64,000 bases of DNA from Kosakonia arachidis (GTDB lineage Bacteria; Pseudomonadota; Gammaproteobacteria; Enterobacterales; Enterobacteriaceae): NCBI RefSeq assembly GCF_900116535.1, contig NZ_FPAU01000002.1, positions 522,724 through 586,723 of the forward strand, in the 5' to 3' direction. The notes beneath the pieces are model-generated. The model saw nothing but the letters and a program-made list of their open reading frames with translations, did not search any database and was not told the origin of the DNA. This document shows positions 61,439-64,000 of the stretch, in pieces. Position 1 is the stretch's first letter, and each line of letters starts with the position of its first letter. The translations under genes were made by a program, and so were the position numbers.

Positions 61439-61804
61439 ATGGACTGGTATTTTAAAGTACTGGGTAACTATGCCACCTTCCACGGACGAGCGCACAGGCG
61501 CGAGTTTTGGATGTTCATGCTGGTCAACATCATCCTTTCCGGCGTGCTGATGGTGGTGGACCACATTCTTGGATGGCACTTTGACGGCGGGTTTGGCCCA
61601 CTGAGCCTGATTTACACGTTACTGGTACTGGTGCCTTCGCTGGCGGTGCAGGTTCGTCGCCTGCACGATACCGATCGCCGCAGTCGCTGGTTGTTATTGC
61701 TCCTGCTCCCGGTGCTGGGCTGGTTAATGTTGCTGGCCTTTTACAGCCAGCGCAGTACGCCGGGGGAGAATCGTTTTGGGCCGCATCCAAAAGCATTTCC
61801 CTGA
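61439..61804 (+). CDS. yhaH: YhaH, DUF805 inner-membrane protein
   Basis: A 121-residue protein with three or four transmembrane helices. DUF805 hallmarks: MDWYFKVLGNYATFHGRAHR, REFWMF, and VRRLHDTDRRSRWLLLLLL. Function unknown. Convergent with yhaJ at a 6-base gap. Confidence 0.94.
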   Translation: MDWYFKVLGNYATFHGRAHRREFWMFMLVNIILSGVLMVVDHILGWHFDGGFGPLSLIYTLLVLVPSLAVQVRRLHDTDRRSRWLLLLLLPVLGWLMLLAFYSQRSTPGENRFGPHPKAFP

Positions 61805-61810
61805 GCGCAA

Positions 61811-62707
61811 TTATTTACCGGCAAATAGCTTGGGGATTTCACGCAGGCACCAGGCTTTACCTTCCCCCATGCTGTCACGACGCCAAGCCATAATGATATC
61901 CACCTGGCTAGTATATTCCGGGCTCACGACCCGCAGTCGGCCTTCGGCGATATCCTGTTCTACCAGCGAGTAAGGCATTGTCGCCACGCCGAGGCCTGCC
62001 AGCAACGCCTGGCGTTTATCTTCAATGGTACTGACCGTCAGACGCGGCTGTTTGTCCAGCAGTTGTACTGTTAACACCGGCCGTTCACGGGCGGTATCCG
62101 CCACTGCCACGCCGCGGTATTTCACGCGAGTGACTTCCGACAGAGGTTCCGGTTCATGATGAATTGGGTGATCCGGCGCGGCAACATACACATTCATTAC
62201 CGAGTAGAGCTTGCGGGAGTTAATTTCCGAAGAGGAGCGAAAGTGCATATCCGGCGCGACAACGATATCCGCGCGCCCCTGCTCCAGACGCTCCCACGCC
62301 CCGGCCAGCACCTCGGTAATAATAGATAATTGCGTATTGGCTTTCGCCGCCAGCCTCTCCACCAGCGGGAAGAGGTCAACAGTTGGCACCAACGCTTCTG
62401 TAACCAGCGTCAGGTGCGTTTCCCAACCACGCGCCAACGCTTCGGCATCAGTCGTTAGTTTATCTGCCGCTTCCAGCAGTATGCGCCCACGCTCCAGCAA
62501 CATACGCCCGACGTTAGTGAATTTGGTCCGGTGGCCGGAGCGGTCAAACAGCACCACATCCAGTTCTTCTTCCAGTTTTTGCATGGTGTAGCTGAGCGCG
62601 GAAGGAACGCGCCCCAACTCATCCGCCGCAGCGGCAAAGCTTCCGCGCCGATCAATCGCATCCATTACGCGCAGTGCTTCCAGCGTAAGTGCCCTTTCTT
62701 TCGCCAT
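61811..62707 (-). CDS. yhaJ: LysR-family regulator YhaJ
   Basis: A 298-residue LysR regulator: N-terminal helix-turn-helix (LEALRVMDAIDRRGSFAAAA, ELGRVPSALSYTMQKLEEEL) and C-terminal periplasmic-binding-like effector domain. In E. coli YhaJ senses dinitrotoluene degradation products, activates yqjF and has effects on virulence gene control. Divergent from yhaK at 106 bases, which it may also regulate. Confidence 0.95.
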   Translation of the reverse strand: MAKERALTLEALRVMDAIDRRGSFAAAADELGRVPSALSYTMQKLEEELDVVLFDRSGHRTKFTNVGRMLLERGRILLEAADKLTTDAEALARGWETHLTLVTEALVPTVDLFPLVERLAAKANTQLSIITEVLAGAWERLEQGRADIVVAPDMHFRSSSEINSRKLYSVMNVYVAAPDHPIHHEPEPLSEVTRVKYRGVAVADTARERPVLTVQLLDKQPRLTVSTIEDKRQALLAGLGVATMPYSLVEQDIAEGRLRVVSPEYTSQVDIIMAWRRDSMGEGKAWCLREIPKLFAGK

Positions 62708-62813
62708 TTATTGTTCTCATTCAGTAAATTTGAACATACCCGGCAGAATATCTGGCTAACAATGCGTCGTCCATACCTTTAACATTGTTTTAAGTAAAGA
62801 GAGGTCAATAACT

Positions 62814-63515
62814 ATGATTACTACCCGTACTGCCAAACAATGCGGACAAGCTGACTTCGGCTGGCTTCAGGCCCGCTACACTTTTTCTTTTGGACATTAC
62901 TTTGACCCGAAGCTGTTAGGTTATGCCTCCCTGCGCGTACTGAACCAGGAGGTCCTTGCGCCAGGCGCCTCCTTCCAGCCACGGGCCTACCCGAAAGTAG
63001 ATATTCTGAACCTGATCCTTGAAGGTGAAGCGGAATACCGCGACAGCGAAGGTAACCATGTCCAGGCGAAAGCGGGTGAAGCGCTACTTATTGCTACTCA
63101 GCCGGGCATCAGTTATAGCGAATATAACCTGAGCAAAGACAAGTCGTTAACGCGTATGCAGTTGTGGCTTGATGCTTGCCCGGAGCGTGAAAACCCACCA
63201 GTGCAGAAAATGACGATTGCCGATGCATCGCAGCAACTGCTGGCTTCGCCGGATGGCAGCCAGGGAAGTTTGCAACTGCGTCAGCAAGTGTGGCTGCACC
63301 ATATCGAGTTGAAAAAGGGCGAAGAGTTGACAATTCAGTTACATGGCCCGCGCGCCTATCTGCAATCGATCCACGGTACGGTACATGCGGTCGCACATTG
63401 CGAAGCGAAGGAGGCCCTGACCTGCGGTGATGGCGCTTTTATTCGTGATGAGGCTAACATAACGTTAGTTGCCGACACGCCGTTACGCGCTTTGCTGATA
63501 GATTTACCAGTGTGA
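62814..63515 (+). CDS. yhaK: YhaK, pirin-like bicupin protein
   Basis: A 233-residue pirin family protein: two cupin domains, with conserved histidine-containing segments (RYTFSFGHYFDPK, QPRAYPKVDILNLILEGEAE, YSEYNLSKDKSLTRMQLWL). E. coli YhaK is cytoplasmic and redox-sensitive and lacks the usual pirin metal ligands; here PRAYPKVDI also replaces the usual HPHRGFEI-type metal motif. Divergent from yhaJ. Confidence 0.94.
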   Translation: MITTRTAKQCGQADFGWLQARYTFSFGHYFDPKLLGYASLRVLNQEVLAPGASFQPRAYPKVDILNLILEGEAEYRDSEGNHVQAKAGEALLIATQPGISYSEYNLSKDKSLTRMQLWLDACPERENPPVQKMTIADASQQLLASPDGSQGSLQLRQQVWLHHIELKKGEELTIQLHGPRAYLQSIHGTVHAVAHCEAKEALTCGDGAFIRDEANITLVADTPLRALLIDLPV

Positions 63516-63540
63516 TAGTTATGTTTTAGCAGGTGAGTAT

Positions 63541-63699
63541 ATGAATAACAGCGTAGCTAAAATATCTTTTGAGAGCGTCCACACACAGCCTACGCTCCAT
63601 GAACCGCTTCCGGTCTTTGGGTTTGAAGAAATGCTGACCGAGCTGGAAGCTATCGTCGCCGAAGCAGAAATCCGGCTGGCCGAAGAAAATGCCGCCTAA
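63541..63699 (+). CDS. yhaL: YhaL, small acidic protein
   Basis: A 52-residue protein (MNNSVAKISFESVHTQPTLH) whose C-terminal half, FGFEEMLTELEAIVAEAEIR, matches E. coli YhaL. Ribosome binding site AGGTGA precedes the ATG at 63541. It directly follows yhaK by 25 bases. Function unknown. Confidence 0.88.
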   Translation: MNNSVAKISFESVHTQPTLHEPLPVFGFEEMLTELEAIVAEAEIRLAEENAA

Positions 63700-63705
63700 T
63701 CTCCA

Positions 63706-63731
63706 GCCCCGGTTTATGCCGGGGCATTTTT
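63706..63731 (+). terminator. yhaL terminator
   Basis: GCCCCGG / CCGGGGC stem with a 6-base loop followed by ATTTTTATG. Confidence 0.82.
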
Positions 63732-63952
63732 ATGCTTTTTCCCCAGCGATAAGTCTCTACGGCAATAAAGCTGCTTTCCCGGAAACAGGTAAGGCAGAAG
63801 CGTAAGAGGGTTAATTCGCACGTTCTTTTCAGCGGAAGACCATTTACCGGGCTGCGTAAATTGAGAGCCGCGCCCTGCTTTAGCCGGTAACGTCCTGCGC
63901 GAAGCGCGCGCAGGATCTCCGCGGCATCCGGTGCCGGAAGCAGCAGAAAAGC

Positions 63953-63976
63953 AAAAACCCGCCGAAGCGGGTTTTT
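63953..63976. terminator. Bidirectional terminator at the right edge
   Basis: Perfect 10-bp palindrome AAAAACCCGC / GCGGGTTTTT with a CGAA loop, working on both strands. The preceding 63732-63952 shows an 8-bp hairpin CCTGCGCG/CGCGCAGG (63894-63914) but no gene that I can support. Confidence 0.85.
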
Positions 63977-64000
63977 ACCTGAAAAACTGAAGCTGACCGG

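Noticed and set aside
63732..63952. Minus-strand gene at the right edge
   Set aside because: An open stretch exists but shows no start with a ribosome binding site and no recognisable protein pattern.

Overview
The window is a stretch of enterobacterial chromosome. Gene content and order closely follow the ygiF to yhaL segment of Escherichia coli K-12 (ygiF, ygiM, cca, uppP, folB, plsY, tsaD, rpsU-dnaG-rpoD, mug, ileX, yqjH, yqjI, aer, patA, fadH, rlmG, ygjP, ygjR, alx, ygjV, uxaCA, exuT, exuR, yqjA-mzrA-yqjCDEK, yqjF, yqjG, yhaH, yhaJ, yhaK, yhaL). Protein divergence, the absence of sstT between alx and ygjV, and several genes not found there in E. coli point to another genus of Enterobacteriaceae (Enterobacter/Kosakonia-like). 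I cannot name the species from the sequence alone.

Layout. Positions 1-11077 are conserved housekeeping genes ending in a tRNA-Ile2 (ileX). Positions 11032-27471 are a 16.4-kb integrated element flanked by a perfect 48-bp duplication of the ileX 3' end. Positions 27472-32785 are a variable strip with a decayed IS3-type fragment, a chemoreceptor, an HxlR regulator/SDR pair and a J-domain protein. Positions 32818-38000 hold yqjH/yqjI and two more chemoreceptors. Positions 38200-50000 hold patA, a minimal AI-2 processing set (lsrF, lsrG, lsrK), fadH, rlmG, ygjP, an Lrp-type regulator, a YitT-type membrane protein, ygjR and the riboswitch-controlled alx. Positions 50464-56729 are ygjV and the hexuronate regulon. 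The rest is the yqj/yha membrane and stress gene set.

The element is the most interesting part. It encodes an integrase, an AlpA-type regulator, an antirepressor, a RepA-like helicase with nearby iterons, and a complete HK97-type head module (major capsid, prohead protease, portal, two connector proteins, HNH nuclease, small and large terminase). It has no tail, tail-fibre or lysis genes. That is the signature of a capsid-forming phage-inducible chromosomal island: a satellite that would build and fill its own heads but need tails and lysis from a helper phage. It carries two probable cargo genes (a DUF6602-type nuclease-like protein and a SieB-like membrane protein), a hairpin-rich region that could be a regulatory RNA, a candidate cos site, integrase arm sites at both ends, and a frameshift in the terminase large subunit at an A8 run.

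How the genes work together. The left block couples protein synthesis, DNA priming and transcription initiation (rpsU-dnaG-rpoD). The chemoreceptors share sigma-28-type promoters. uxaC-uxaA, exuT and exuR form a hexuronate uptake and breakdown regulon with candidate CRP and ExuR/UxuR sites. In the satellite, two outward transcripts from about position 23100 appear to separate a replication operon (minus strand) from a small regulator/RNA transcript (plus strand).
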